64,000 nucleotides of DNA from Lentihominibacter hominis (GCF_014385065.1 NZ_JACRTA010000001.1:186001-250000); one strand, 5' to 3'; counted from the first letter of the stretch, positions 19,032-28,278 are shown. A program made the numbers and translations. Notes: generated from the sequence alone by a model not told the origin.

Positions 19032-21611
19032 TTATTTCTTTATCTCCCTCTTACGACTCAATATAGTCAAAACGGATATAATACAAACCGCGGTCATTAT
19101 TATCAGCGAGATAAAAGCAGCAGAAGAAACTATATCTCCGGTCTCTGTCACATTACCAGACTCTGTTTCTATGGATACTGTCTGATTTTCATCATTTATG
19201 TCCTTATGATCCGCTATGACACTTCCTGCCCATATGAGCTCCTCAAATACAACTATATCCTTTCCTTTATAAGAAGATGTGTTAAAACTAAACTCAATTT
19301 CAACTTCTCCCTCACTTTTTTCAGCTTCAAATTTCTTTTTGGCAGTCACTTCTCTGCTTCCAATCAGTACGGGTTTTCCTGTAGCCTTGTCCATCAGAAC
19401 ACCTTTTATCTCATATGTATGGCCTTTTAGAAGCCCACTGTAATGTACACTGTCAATTATTGTTATATTTTTACCATCAGCTGAGTACTCATCTTCATCC
19501 CCGGCTATTTTTGCCTTTGTTCTTATTTCCGGGTTCAAGAATTCCATGGTTTGATCCAAATCATCTATATCTTCATGTTTAGCAACAATCACATCTCCTT
19601 TCATCATCGTTTCAAATACGACTATCTGTTTTCCCTTGAGAGAAGAGGCGTCAAATTTAAACTGCATATCAATTTTACCATCTGTATTTTTTGCTATGAA
19701 AGTTTTTTCACAGGTAACTTCCCTGCCACTCTTTTCAAGAAACGGATTTCCTGTCTTTTTATCCATTAAAATCCCTTTTAAAGTATATTCTTCACCTTTT
19801 TCCAACCCTTTATAAGAAACTCTGTCAGTAAGTGTCACAGAATCTCTGGCAAAAGTAATCCTTTCCTCATTGGCTTCACTATCCCATACATTAGTCTTGA
19901 TGGATATATTTCTGTTTGTCAAAGTTCCCATCTCTATGGTATGACTGTCCCTACTGACTTCTATCTCTATACCTTCAAGTAGCTTATATCCCTCGTTATT
20001 CCTGCATGGAAGCTCATCTATCCTGTAACGGCCGTATGGAAGAGCACCTCTATCAGATTTCAGCGCATCTTGCTCACCAAACCAAATGCCGGCTGAAAAA
20101 TCAATCTTTGAATCATCAAAACTCTTTCCGTCCCATGCTTTATCATTGATATTCATCTTTTCCGAATGCGGATTGAAAGAATCCTCGGTAGAGGCATATC
20201 CGTTCTCATCTGTAACAATTATATGTTGTTCACCACTTTCAACATTTTTTCCGTCATCTTGCAATGCTGTAATGCTGAAAGGAATTCCTGACATTCTTTT
20301 ATTTGAGCCTTCAGCAATTTTATTAAATTTAAGATCTCCTCGTTTTATATTATTAGGAACTTCCGGAGCCTGATACACGTCAACTTCTGCTGATTCTCCC
20401 TCAGCAGTAATAAAAGACACATTCACTTCTTCATTCAGAAGATACCCTTTAGGTGCTTTTATTTCCCTGACTACTATAACTCCGAGAGGAAGCGCCGGAG
20501 CTTTTTTATCAGAAGGATTACGATATAATTCCGACTGCTCATAGCCTTTCGCCAGATATGAGCTTTCCCATTTAACCTTACCTTCCTCATCCGTTCTGAA
20601 ATACCATGTTCTCAGAGCCTTAAATTTACTGAAATCCTTATCAGAAGGTATATCTGATTTCTTCATTCCGTAAAAATCGACCTTGAATACAGCACCTTCC
20701 AGAGAAGCCCCTTTTTGTGGGGAATAGGATTTACCCCCGTCAATTGCATCTTTTTTTCCCGTTTCGCTGTCATATTTATATAGAGCAATTTCTGCCGGAT
20801 TCCTCACAGGCGGCTCTTTTGATATGATATTTATCTTACCTGATGACCCATCTTTAACATATATGGCTTCATCTCTTACATACCCGTCAGATGATTTTAT
20901 TTCTTTTACAATTATATCTTTTGCGGCTTCAGGACTGACCGTTATATTTGACGAAGCTCTTCCCTTTTCATCAGTAATCATTGTTTCAAGCAGAGTATTT
21001 CCACTATATATGCCATATTCCGCACCCTTAAGAGAGTAGCATGCATTTCCTTCTGTGAATGTTTTATCAGCACTTTCCTTAGTTACAGTCACAGAAACTT
21101 TTACGGCAGGATTAACTGCTACTAATCTTTGATGTGATGACTTAGAAGATGTATACAATATATAGGATGTCCCTGACTGTGTAGTATCTTTTGAGTCAAG
21201 AAATTTTTTGAAAGCAGCATAATTAGGATTGCCGTTCCCTGTCCCATTATTGAAATAATGATCTAATACAAGGGAAGTTGCTACTATAGCCGACTCCGTA
21301 TCCGAAAATCCGGACCATTGACCGGGTCCTCCATATCCATAATACAGCGTCTTTGCTATATCAGCATTATTTCCTTCAGACATGATAACTTTAGTTCCTG
21401 TAGGAGGTGTGACCTTTATATGATCACAGCAAAACACCGGCTTTCCATCTATAGAGAATCTCCCCACTGTCGTCATTCCATCGGACGCTGAGCCTCTGTT
21501 AGTCACTGTATATTCAGCCGCTTCCGATGCTATTGATGCTGCTGTCCCTGCCAAAACAAGTAAAATCAATATTATGGCTATAAGCCTCCCCCTTTTTTTC
21601 AATCTCTGCAT
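19032..21611 (-). CDS. VaFE-repeat surface-anchored protein with SpaA/Cna-B-like domains
   Basis: An 859-residue exported wall protein. N-terminal signal peptide (QRLKKRGRL, hydrophobic core, ASEAAE). Residues about 45-160 look like a thioester-type adhesin domain (VFCCDH, YYGYGGPGQW, ESAIVATSLVLDHYF), but the usual Gln of the thioester is not evident. Then follow several SpaA-like beta domains (KGAEYGIYSGN, SLEGAVFKVDFYG, KFNKIAEGSNKRMSGIPFSI) and two VaFE repeats near residues 560-680 and 690-800 (TLTDRVSYKGL...EYTLKGILMDK, and IDSVHYSGL...YEIKGVLMDK). Tail: VTETGD, hydrophobic helix, SRKREIKK, a sorting-signal layout without LPxTG. Probably an adhesin or pilin-like protein. A GGGGGAG site precedes the ATG. 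Confidence 0.88.
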   Translation of the reverse strand: MQRLKKRGRLIAIILILLVLAGTAASIASEAAEYTVTNRGSASDGMTTVGRFSIDGKPVFCCDHIKVTPPTGTKVIMSEGNNADIAKTLYYGYGGPGQWSGFSDTESAIVATSLVLDHYFNNGTGNGNPNYAAFKKFLDSKDTTQSGTSYILYTSSKSSHQRLVAVNPAVKVSVTVTKESADKTFTEGNACYSLKGAEYGIYSGNTLLETMITDEKGRASSNITVSPEAAKDIIVKEIKSSDGYVRDEAIYVKDGSSGKINIISKEPPVRNPAEIALYKYDSETGKKDAIDGGKSYSPQKGASLEGAVFKVDFYGMKKSDIPSDKDFSKFKALRTWYFRTDEEGKVKWESSYLAKGYEQSELYRNPSDKKAPALPLGVIVVREIKAPKGYLLNEEVNVSFITAEGESAEVDVYQAPEVPNNIKRGDLKFNKIAEGSNKRMSGIPFSITALQDDGKNVESGEQHIIVTDENGYASTEDSFNPHSEKMNINDKAWDGKSFDDSKIDFSAGIWFGEQDALKSDRGALPYGRYRIDELPCRNNEGYKLLEGIEIEVSRDSHTIEMGTLTNRNISIKTNVWDSEANEERITFARDSVTLTDRVSYKGLEKGEEYTLKGILMDKKTGNPFLEKSGREVTCEKTFIAKNTDGKIDMQFKFDASSLKGKQIVVFETMMKGDVIVAKHEDIDDLDQTMEFLNPEIRTKAKIAGDEDEYSADGKNITIIDSVHYSGLLKGHTYEIKGVLMDKATGKPVLIGSREVTAKKKFEAEKSEGEVEIEFSFNTSSYKGKDIVVFEELIWAGSVIADHKDINDENQTVSIETESGNVTETGDIVSSAAFISLIIMTAVCIISVLTILSRKREIKK

Positions 21612-21817
21612 TATAACTCCCCCTTTTTGAATTTAATGCTATTTTTTACATTTTTTTCTATAAAAGGATTATACTACATATTAATTTATATAAAAAGTCT
21701 TTTTATTCGACAAAATTCGACATCAATGTCCATTTCACAAACCCAGTTACAAAGGAGCTTTACTTTCAAAATTTATTCTGATCTTTCAATACTCATAATT
21801 ATATTTTCTGCACATAA

Positions 21818-21859
21818 AAAGCAGATCCCTATATCACTTAGGACACAGGGATCCGCTTA
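21818..21859 (-). terminator. Rho-independent terminator after the oxidase-like gene
   Basis: AAGCAGATCCCT pairs with AGGGATCCGCTT with one mismatch; a T run follows on the complement. The rest of 21612-21817 is AT-rich with no gene that I can support. Confidence 0.75.
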
Positions 21860-21871
21860 ATTTTACTACTG

Positions 21872-22360
21872 TTATTTCACATCAAAAGACTCGGCCATAT
21901 TTTCCTTGCCTTTGATATCCTCAACATCTATACACAAAAGTGCTGTTTTTCCAATAGCAGCATCTACAAACTTCATTCCGCCTTCTATGAAATCAGGAGA
22001 AAGCTTATAAATAAACTGTTCCAGTATTCTTCTTCTCTCACTTTCATCTTCCACAAATGAAATCTTTCCAAAAGCAACCACACTCTGATATGCAGCAGTG
22101 AACTTATCCTGCTGTACTCTTGAATTCAATATTGCCGAAAAACAAACTTTGTTATTCTTTTTTATTGCATCAATCTTATATCCATATTTAGCGGAATGGA
22201 TATAAATCTTATCATTATCGTAAACATAATTCACAGGCACAGCATAGGGATATCCGTCATCTCCGTTTACAGCCAACGTCCCGTGATTCCCTTTAGCAAA
22301 TACTTCTTTAACTGCAGTTTCACTTAACTGTCTTTCCTTTTTATACATTTCTCTGTTCAT
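21872..22360 (-). CDS. Pyridoxamine 5'-phosphate oxidase family protein (NimA-like)
   Basis: A 162-residue split-barrel flavoprotein of the PNPOx-like superfamily. The fold marks are visible: HGTLAVNGDDGYPYAVPVNYVY (residues 26-47), IYIHSAKYGYKIDAIKKNNKVCFSA (52-76), and SVVAFGKISFVED. The family includes NimA-type 5-nitroimidazole reductases and many uncharacterised FMN or haem binders, so the substrate is open. An AAGGAGGG site precedes the ATG. Divergent from the Crp/Fnr gene, with an 18-base palindrome in the shared region, so it may be controlled by that regulator. Confidence 0.85.
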   Translation of the reverse strand: MNREMYKKERQLSETAVKEVFAKGNHGTLAVNGDDGYPYAVPVNYVYDNDKIYIHSAKYGYKIDAIKKNNKVCFSAILNSRVQQDKFTAAYQSVVAFGKISFVEDESERRRILEQFIYKLSPDFIEGGMKFVDAAIGKTALLCIDVEDIKGKENMAESFDVK

Positions 22361-22411
22361 AAAGACTCCCTCCTTTGGTTTTTCGATTATATCATTATTT
22401 CATATCAACTA

Positions 22412-22429
22412 ATGTTGCCATTGCAACAT
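22412..22429. promoter_or_regulatory. Palindromic operator in the divergent region
   Basis: ATGTTGC, CATT, GCAACAT: seven-base perfect arms. It overlaps the -35 box of the Crp/Fnr gene and lies between two divergent genes, which suits autorepression and co-regulation by that Crp/Fnr protein. Binding is inferred. Confidence 0.6.
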
Positions 22430-22449
22430 AATTCTTACCATTGTATAAT
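22421..22449 (+). promoter_or_regulatory. Promoter for the Crp/Fnr-family gene
   Basis: TTGCAA (22421-22426), 17-base spacer, TATAAT (22444-22449), just before the ribosome binding site. Confidence 0.75.
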
Positions 22450-22466
22450 TTTTCTGAGGTGAGTAT

Positions 22467-23129
22467 ATGAATTATAATATAAAAGCAATTAAAAAACTTG
22501 ATCTATTTGCAGGAATCAAAGAAACAGATCTGGAAGGTATCATATCATGTATCGGCTGTCAGATAAAAAATTTTTCAAAGGGCCAGTTTATTCTCCTCGA
22601 ATCAGATGAGGTAAAATGGATACATATAGTACTTTCGGGAACCGTACACACTCTTAAGCAGGATATATGGGGAAATGAAACTATTTTATCAGTCTCGAAA
22701 GAAAATCAGCTTTTCGGAGAAACATTTGCAGGTTCAAATAATCCTGTTTCTTCCGTATCATTTTATGCCGCGCGAAACACTGAAGTTCTTTCCGTACCTT
22801 TTCACCGCATAATGCACACTTGTACTCTGTCCTGTGTGTTCCACCACCGGGTAATAGAAAATATGGTATCTCTGATAGCTGATAAGAACAAACAACTGAT
22901 GGAGAAACTCGCTATTATATCCCAAAAAACACTGAGAAAAAAAATACTCACATATCTTTCCCTGCAGATACAGCAAAATAACGGAAAAAATAAGTTTACT
23001 ATCCCTCTGGGAAGACTGGAACTTGCCAACTATCTCAATGTGGACAGAAGTGCTCTTACAAGAGAACTCAATAACATGAAAAAAGAGGGTATCATAGATT
23101 ATTCCAAAAACACATTTAAAATTATTTAA
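22467..23129 (+). CDS. Crp/Fnr-family transcriptional regulator
   Basis: A 220-residue DNA-binding regulator. Residues 10-115 form the cyclic-nucleotide-type sensor barrel (GQFILLESDEVKWIHIVLSGTVH); the dimer helix follows, and the C-terminus is a winged helix (TIPLGRLELANYLNVDRSALTRELNNMKKEGII) with the Crp-type recognition helix. The arginine/glutamate phosphate cassette of true cAMP receptors is not seen. Four cysteines occur as C28-x2-C31 and C119-x3-C123, which could hold an iron-sulfur cluster or act as a redox switch. It is divergent from the oxidase-like gene and upstream of an amino-acid antiporter, an arrangement like ArcR near arcD. Probably senses redox or oxygen state. Confidence 0.9.
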   Translation: MNYNIKAIKKLDLFAGIKETDLEGIISCIGCQIKNFSKGQFILLESDEVKWIHIVLSGTVHTLKQDIWGNETILSVSKENQLFGETFAGSNNPVSSVSFYAARNTEVLSVPFHRIMHTCTLSCVFHHRVIENMVSLIADKNKQLMEKLAIISQKTLRKKILTYLSLQIQQNNGKNKFTIPLGRLELANYLNVDRSALTRELNNMKKEGIIDYSKNTFKII

Positions 23130-23155
23130 TAAATTTTTTTAATGATTTGGGAAAT

Positions 23156-23218
23156 ACTCCTTATTATACGGTGTATATCAGCATCTAACTGATATACTTA
23201 TCAATTAAGGAGTTTTTT
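23156..23218 (+). promoter_or_regulatory. Hairpin overlapping the ribosome binding site and start of the antiporter gene
   Basis: ACTCCTTA (23156-23163) pairs with TAAGGAGT (23206-23213), which contains the Shine-Dalgarno sequence. A second perfect hairpin, GTATATCAG/CTGATATAC (23173-23197), is nested inside. Six T follow, then ATG. It may act as an intrinsic terminator for the upstream gene, as a translational lock, or as an attenuator. Confidence 0.7.
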
Positions 23219-24661
23219 ATGGAAAGCAATAAAACTAAAACAAATCAACTTGGTTTCGGCGGCCTTACCGCTATGATCATCGGTTCGACTATCGGCGCCG
23301 GAATATTCACTATTGCCGGAGATATGGCATCTAACGGAGCTCACACAGGCAGTGTTCTTATAGGCTGGGGCATATGCGGAATAGGTATGTATGCACTGAT
23401 GATGTCTTTTTTCGGACTTAACAAAGTAAAGCCGGAACTGACTAACGGTATATACAGTTATGCCAAAGAAGGGTTCGGTGAATTTGTAGGCTTTAATTCC
23501 GCATGGGGATACTGGATGAGCGCACTTATATGCAATGTTTCTTATATAACGCTTCTGTTCGGATCTCTGGGATATTTCTTTCCTATATTTGAAGACGGCA
23601 ATAATTCCATTTCAGTTATCTGTGGATCTATTTTCGTATGGCTGCTTGTAGCCCTTGTACTCAAAGGTGTGAGACAGGCTACTCTAATAACAATCATAGC
23701 CACTATATGCAAACTCATTCCTCTCTTCGTATTTATTGTAGCTATACCTCTCACAGCTAAATTTGACTTTGAGATATTCACAGATAATTTCTGGGGAAAC
23801 GGAACGCTTTCTTTAGGTTCTCAGATAATGGCTACCACATCTTCCACTGTATGGGCATTCATAGGTGTTGAAGGGGCTGTAGTACTTTCAGCAAGAGCAA
23901 GAAAATCAAGCGATGTGGGCAAAGCATCTTTAACAGGTTTTCTGGGACTGTTGGCTCTCTATGTGATAGTAGCTGTTCTCAGCATGGGAGTACTGACTAC
24001 AGAAGAGCTCGCTTCACTTGACAATCCACAGATGGCTCAGATACTGGAAATAGCAGTAGGACCATGGGGAGCTACCCTTGTAAATATCGGCGTTATAATA
24101 TCTATTGCCGGAGCCCTGCTTGGCTGGACAATAATAGCTGCCGAATGCCCATATGAGGCCGCCAAACAGGGAGTTTTCACCAATTCCTTTGCAAAAAGCA
24201 ATAAGAACGATTCACCGTCAGTAGCTCTCCTCATTACAAATATACTTGTTCAGGCATTTCTTCTTATAGTCCTTTTCAACGAATCTTCTTATCTTGCCTT
24301 CTATACTATAGGTTCCTCAATGATAATGCTCCCGTATCTGCTAAGCGCTCTGTATTATGCAAAACTCACGAGCAGAAGAAAAAATCTTGGAGACATCTCA
24401 TCAGGAGAACTTGCAAGAGAACGCATCTTTGCCATTATTGGAAGTATATACGGAGTATGGATGATAATATCAGCCGGAATAGTCCAATTTCTGGTTACAA
24501 GTATATTATACGCTCCTGGTATACTCGTATATATAAAAGGACGCAAAGAAAAAAATCTCAGCAGCTTCAGGCCATATGAAAGAAATATAGCAATTCTTCT
24601 CATATGCCTTGCTGTATTATCAATAATACTACTGTTCATGGGAATAATAAATCCTTTTTAA
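23219..24661 (+). CDS. APC-family basic amino acid antiporter (ArcD-like)
   Basis: A 480-residue transporter with about twelve to thirteen hydrophobic segments. The N-terminal GLTAMIIGSTIGAGIFTIAGDMA contains the GS-GIGAG unwound-helix motif of APC transporters, and the overall pattern (GWGICGIGMYALMMSFF, TNGIYSYAKEGFGEFVGFNSAWGYW, GWTIIAAECPYEAAKQGVF) fits the arginine/ornithine or lysine antiporter subgroup. The GWGI and AAKQGVF stretches are shared with ArcD of the YdgI/AdiC-like group. The start at 23219 is certain because AAGGAG lies 8 bases upstream. No arcABC genes are in the window, so the exchanged amino acids are not fixed. Translation may be limited by the hairpin over its start. 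Confidence 0.88.
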   Translation: MESNKTKTNQLGFGGLTAMIIGSTIGAGIFTIAGDMASNGAHTGSVLIGWGICGIGMYALMMSFFGLNKVKPELTNGIYSYAKEGFGEFVGFNSAWGYWMSALICNVSYITLLFGSLGYFFPIFEDGNNSISVICGSIFVWLLVALVLKGVRQATLITIIATICKLIPLFVFIVAIPLTAKFDFEIFTDNFWGNGTLSLGSQIMATTSSTVWAFIGVEGAVVLSARARKSSDVGKASLTGFLGLLALYVIVAVLSMGVLTTEELASLDNPQMAQILEIAVGPWGATLVNIGVIISIAGALLGWTIIAAECPYEAAKQGVFTNSFAKSNKNDSPSVALLITNILVQAFLLIVLFNESSYLAFYTIGSSMIMLPYLLSALYYAKLTSRRKNLGDISSGELARERIFAIIGSIYGVWMIISAGIVQFLVTSILYAPGILVYIKGRKEKNLSSFRPYERNIAILLICLAVLSIILLFMGIINPF

Positions 24662-24734
24662 AATCATGGTGGTTCATTTTTTCGTACTAATTTGCGGTTA
24701 GCATAGATTAATTACCATACACAAATTAATATGT

Positions 24735-24763
24735 TTTACTTTACTCTACTGATGTGTTATACT
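24735..24763 (+). promoter_or_regulatory. Promoter for citrate synthase
   Basis: TTTACT (24735-24740), 17-base spacer, TATACT (24758-24763), some 36 bases before the start codon. Confidence 0.5.
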
Positions 24764-24799
24764 ATTTCTTGTGATTAAGTTAACAGGAGGAGGTCTTGA

Positions 24800-26263
24800 A
24801 TGTTTAACAAGAAAAAAAGCAAAAAGCATGACATAAAAAAGACCGTAAAAAGTGCGGTAAGGGAAGAAATAAAAAATACAGTAAAATCCACAATTGTACA
24901 GGATTTTCTTGACAGCAGTGCCGAAAGCATTGAAAAGAACGATCAGATCGAGACAGATCTCTATATAAAAAACAATGTAAAACGAGGTTTAAGAAATGCA
25001 AACGGCACCGGAGTCGTTGTAGGACTGACTAAAATAGGTGATGTGCGCGGTTACGATATGGACTCTGCCGGCAACAAGGTTCCTATTGAAGGGAAACTTT
25101 TTTACAGGGGATATAGTATAGAAGATATCGTGCAAAATTGTATCGATGAAAATCGATTTGGTTTCGAGGAAGTTACTTTCTTGCTTATATTCGGAACTCT
25201 TCCGAGTAAATCAGAACTGGAAGCATTCAAAAAAATGCTCGGAGCAAAGAGAGAACTCCCTAACGGTTTCGCCAGAGATATGATCCTAACGACTCCTTCA
25301 AACAATATTATGAATAAACTGGCAAGAAGCGTATTGGCTCTGTACTGTTACGATGACAATCCTGATGACACGTCTATATCCAATGTGCTTCGCCAATCTA
25401 TAAATTTAATAGGTTATTTCCCTGCTCTCATAGCCTACGCCTATCAGGCAAAATCTTCATTTTATGATAACATGAGTCTCCACTTGCACAATCCGATCCC
25501 TGAACTTTCCACATCGGAAAACATACTTAGGATGATAAGACCTATGGGAGAATATATGGATATCGAGGCAAAATTACTGGATCTGTCCATGATTCTCCAT
25601 GCTGAACACGGCGGAGGAAACAACTCATCTTTCACAACTCACCTAATATCCTCCACAGGAACCGATACATATTCTGCTATATCTGCAGCAATAGGATCAC
25701 TGAAAGGCCCACGACACGGAGGAGCAAATATTGCCGTAATAAATATGATAGCTGATATAAAAGCTCATGTTCCTGATTTTAACAACAGAGGTAAACTTGA
25801 TGATTATCTTGTAAAACTCCTTAAAAAAGAGGCCTATGATAAAAGTGGTCTTATATATGGTATGGGGCACGCCATATATACTTTGTCAGATCCAAGAGCT
25901 AAGCTTCTCAAATCCATGTCAAAGAAGCTGGCCGAAAACAAAAATCTCGTAGATGATTTTCTGCTGTGCGATTATATAGAAAGACGCACTCCGCAGCTGT
26001 ATGCAGAAGTTACCGGAACAGAAAAACCTATGCCTGCCAATGTTGATCTTTATTCAGGCTTTGTATATGACGCACTGGATATTCCTATAACCATAGCGAC
26101 TCCACTATTTGCTACAGCAAGACTTTCAGGCTGGTGCGCACATAGAATAGAGGAAATTGTAGCCGGAAGAAAACTCATGCGTCCTGCATATAAATCAGTT
26201 CAGGAACCGAGAGAATACATAAGTATGAAGCACAGACATTCCTCTCATGCCACTAAAAAATAA
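24800..26263 (+). CDS. gltA: Citrate synthase (citrate/2-methylcitrate synthase family)
   Basis: Condenses acetyl-CoA with oxaloacetate to citrate, feeding 2-oxoglutarate and glutamate synthesis in an anaerobe with a partial TCA cycle. The catalytic residues are visible: His in HAEHGGGNNSSF (about residue 274), His in GPRHGGAN (about 312), and Asp in NVDLYSGF (about 414). RISLD-type arginine sites and the CoA loop (GMGHAIYTLSDPRAKLL) are also there. The protein has an unusual N-terminal extension of about 70 lysine-rich, coiled residues before the citrate-synthase fold. An AGGAGGAGG site precedes the ATG. Transcribed alone, with its own terminator. A 2-methylcitrate role cannot be excluded. 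Confidence 0.93.
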   Translation: MFNKKKSKKHDIKKTVKSAVREEIKNTVKSTIVQDFLDSSAESIEKNDQIETDLYIKNNVKRGLRNANGTGVVVGLTKIGDVRGYDMDSAGNKVPIEGKLFYRGYSIEDIVQNCIDENRFGFEEVTFLLIFGTLPSKSELEAFKKMLGAKRELPNGFARDMILTTPSNNIMNKLARSVLALYCYDDNPDDTSISNVLRQSINLIGYFPALIAYAYQAKSSFYDNMSLHLHNPIPELSTSENILRMIRPMGEYMDIEAKLLDLSMILHAEHGGGNNSSFTTHLISSTGTDTYSAISAAIGSLKGPRHGGANIAVINMIADIKAHVPDFNNRGKLDDYLVKLLKKEAYDKSGLIYGMGHAIYTLSDPRAKLLKSMSKKLAENKNLVDDFLLCDYIERRTPQLYAEVTGTEKPMPANVDLYSGFVYDALDIPITIATPLFATARLSGWCAHRIEEIVAGRKLMRPAYKSVQEPREYISMKHRHSSHATKK

Positions 26264-26271
26264 ACTCATAC

Positions 26272-26301
26272 AAAAAGACTCTGTTTTTACAGAGTCTTTT
26301 T
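26272..26301 (+). terminator. Rho-independent terminator after citrate synthase
   Basis: AAAAAGACTCTGT (26272-26284) and ACAGAGTCTTTTT (26289-26301) form a 13-base-pair stem with a T run. Confidence 0.9.
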
Positions 26302-26370
26302 TATTCAGGCAATATATAACAAAAAATAACAGTGAGCAGAATATACTGCTCACCAACCTCTATATTAAGA

Positions 26371-27447
26371 TCAAATTTCAGAAACAGACACATTTGACAA
26401 TCCCAGTGATGAGATATCTCCGCTGTTATATTTTTTCACGACAATACTTCCATCTTTGATTTTATCAAAAATGCTGTCATACTGGCTTTTGGAAAAGCTG
26501 CTGAAACGGCTATTTTCCATATCCAGCCATATACCATTGTTTTCAGCATTATAATACTCTGCTGAACCTCCCGGGAATTCATCGCTTTTATACTGCTTCA
26601 GCAATTCTTCCAAAACTCCCGATATATCTTTGACTGCAGAAGTCATAACAGTATCCGACATCTGAGATTTATCAGTCTCTGCAGCTATTATCTTTTTGTC
26701 ATTGAGCTCCGCCGCTTCTATCACGGGCTGTTCTACCTGCCTACCACACGCAAAAACAGCCTCTGTTCCACTTTGATACCACTCTGATGTCATATCCAGG
26801 ATCGAATTCCTATCATCATCATCAGTGCAATAATGATACTTTACATTTACCGAAACACCATCCTCCTGTGATGCCGCTTCTGCTCCCTGTAAAAATCCAT
26901 ATCCGTAATCCATTATAGTAGGATTCTTTGTTGATCCCATAAAACCAAGCTGTGTCTTCCCGTCTTTTACAGCGCTGTAGCCGGCCAAATATCCGGCTTG
27001 TTCCGAAGCAAAGATAACAACTGCAGTATTATCACCGGTCTTTGCTTTTCCTGATTCCTGATCTACAGGCTCCGCATCTATAAGAATAAATTTTACATCC
27101 TTGTACTCTTTCTGGGCATTGTATACTACGTCTTCAAAGGAATATCCATCAGCCACTATAACTTTTGCGCCTTTATCAACAGCATTATCAATAACTTCTT
27201 TATATGCAGTTTCAGAAGCCTCTGATGCTTTATAATACTTATGGGAAACACCCTTTTCAGAACCAAATTTACTGATAGCCGTCCAAGCTACCTCGCTGTA
27301 TCCTCCGTCCATGATCATCCCGGCATCTGTCACCATAGCTATATCATAATCAATCTGCTCCTCCGGCTGCTCTTCTTCCGGAGCTCCGCAGCCTGCCATA
27401 ACAGCCACCATGGCAAAAGATAAAAGCAATACCAAAACTTTTTTCAT
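26371..27447 (-). CDS. BMP-family substrate-binding lipoprotein
   Basis: A 358-residue lipoprotein with signal peptide and lipobox VMAGC (Cys at residue 19), so it is anchored outside the membrane. The mature part is a BMP (PnrA-like) periplasmic-binding fold: DIAMVTDAGMIMDGGYSEVAWTAI, AKVIVADGYSFEDVVYNAQKEYKDVKFILID, and VVIFASEQAGYLAGYSAVKDG. BMP proteins usually bring nucleosides to an ABC importer, and the D-x-G-x-x-D-x-x-Y/F-N/S loop is partly altered here. No permease or ATPase genes are adjacent, which is unusual; it is the last gene of an operon with a C-N hydrolase, Nudix hydrolase and EamA transporter. A GAGGACTGAG site precedes the ATG. Confidence 0.88.
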   Translation of the reverse strand: MKKVLVLLLSFAMVAVMAGCGAPEEEQPEEQIDYDIAMVTDAGMIMDGGYSEVAWTAISKFGSEKGVSHKYYKASEASETAYKEVIDNAVDKGAKVIVADGYSFEDVVYNAQKEYKDVKFILIDAEPVDQESGKAKTGDNTAVVIFASEQAGYLAGYSAVKDGKTQLGFMGSTKNPTIMDYGYGFLQGAEAASQEDGVSVNVKYHYCTDDDDRNSILDMTSEWYQSGTEAVFACGRQVEQPVIEAAELNDKKIIAAETDKSQMSDTVMTSAVKDISGVLEELLKQYKSDEFPGGSAEYYNAENNGIWLDMENSRFSSFSKSQYDSIFDKIKDGSIVVKKYNSGDISSLGLSNVSVSEI

Positions 27448-27460
27448 AATCTCAGTCCTC

Positions 27461-28264
27461 CTAATACAGTTCTTCTCTTCTATGTTTCAGCAAAGGCAAT
27501 TGCTGTCTTACAGACTCAACTGTTTCTATATCCACATCTCCGTATATTATACATTCTCTCTCATCAGCATGAGATATAAACCGTCCCCATGGATCTACGA
27601 TGCAAGATCCTCCGTATGCCTGATACGGTCCTGCCTCGTCTCTTGCAGGGGAATTTGCTGCAAAGTACACTTGATTGTCAAGAGCCCTTGCTCTCATGGT
27701 AATATCCCAGTGAGCGGGTCCTGTTGTAAGATTGAAGGCAGCCGGCAGTATTATCACCTTAGCTCCTGACAGAGCCATTTTTCTGAACCACTCGGGAAAT
27801 CTAACATCATAACATATCGCTACTCCTATCTTACAATATTCCGTATCTATAACAGTCATATCATGTCCCGCCGTAAGAGTATCAGACTCCATGAATCTTA
27901 TTCCCCCTTTGACGTCTATGTCAAACAGATGAACTTTTCGGTGCTTTCCTATTATATTGCCTTTTCGGTCAAATGAAAATGATGTATTGAAAACATCTTC
28001 TCCGTCAATCTCCGGTATAGACCCTCCTATTAGATATATTCCCAAATCCGAGGCAATACTCGAAAGGAATTCCACGGTCTCCCCGCTTTCCTTCTCCGCA
28101 TATTTCCGGAAATAATCATTAGAATAAGGACAGTTCCACATTTCCGGAAGAGAAATTATTTCTGCTCCGTTACCTGCAGCCTCCCTTATAAATTTCTCTG
28201 CTTTCTGCATACTTTCTTTTTTATTGAAAGACCCTTTCATCTGACACAATCCGAGTTTAAACAC
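27461..28264 (-). CDS. Carbon-nitrogen hydrolase (nitrilase superfamily, omega-amidase-like)
   Basis: Cytosolic C-N hydrolase with the Glu-Lys-Cys triad in view: Glu in LPEMWNCPY, Lys in HRKVHLFD, Cys in VAICYDVRFPE. The extended pattern (MWNCPY, ARALDNQVYFAANSPARDE, SCIVDPWGR) is closest to omega-amidases (Nit2-like), which hydrolyse 2-oxoglutaramate or related amides. The open frame begins with GTG at 28282, but GTG at 28264 has a GGAGG site exactly 5 bases upstream and begins directly with the first beta-strand (VFKLGLCQM), so I prefer it (267 residues). It is 14 bases downstream of the Nudix gene, in one operon. Confidence 0.9.
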   Translation of the reverse strand: MFKLGLCQMKGSFNKKESMQKAEKFIREAAGNGAEIISLPEMWNCPYSNDYFRKYAEKESGETVEFLSSIASDLGIYLIGGSIPEIDGEDVFNTSFSFDRKGNIIGKHRKVHLFDIDVKGGIRFMESDTLTAGHDMTVIDTEYCKIGVAICYDVRFPEWFRKMALSGAKVIILPAAFNLTTGPAHWDITMRARALDNQVYFAANSPARDEAGPYQAYGGSCIVDPWGRFISHADERECIIYGDVDIETVESVRQQLPLLKHRREELY

Positions 28265-28278
28265 ACTTGCCTCCAATC

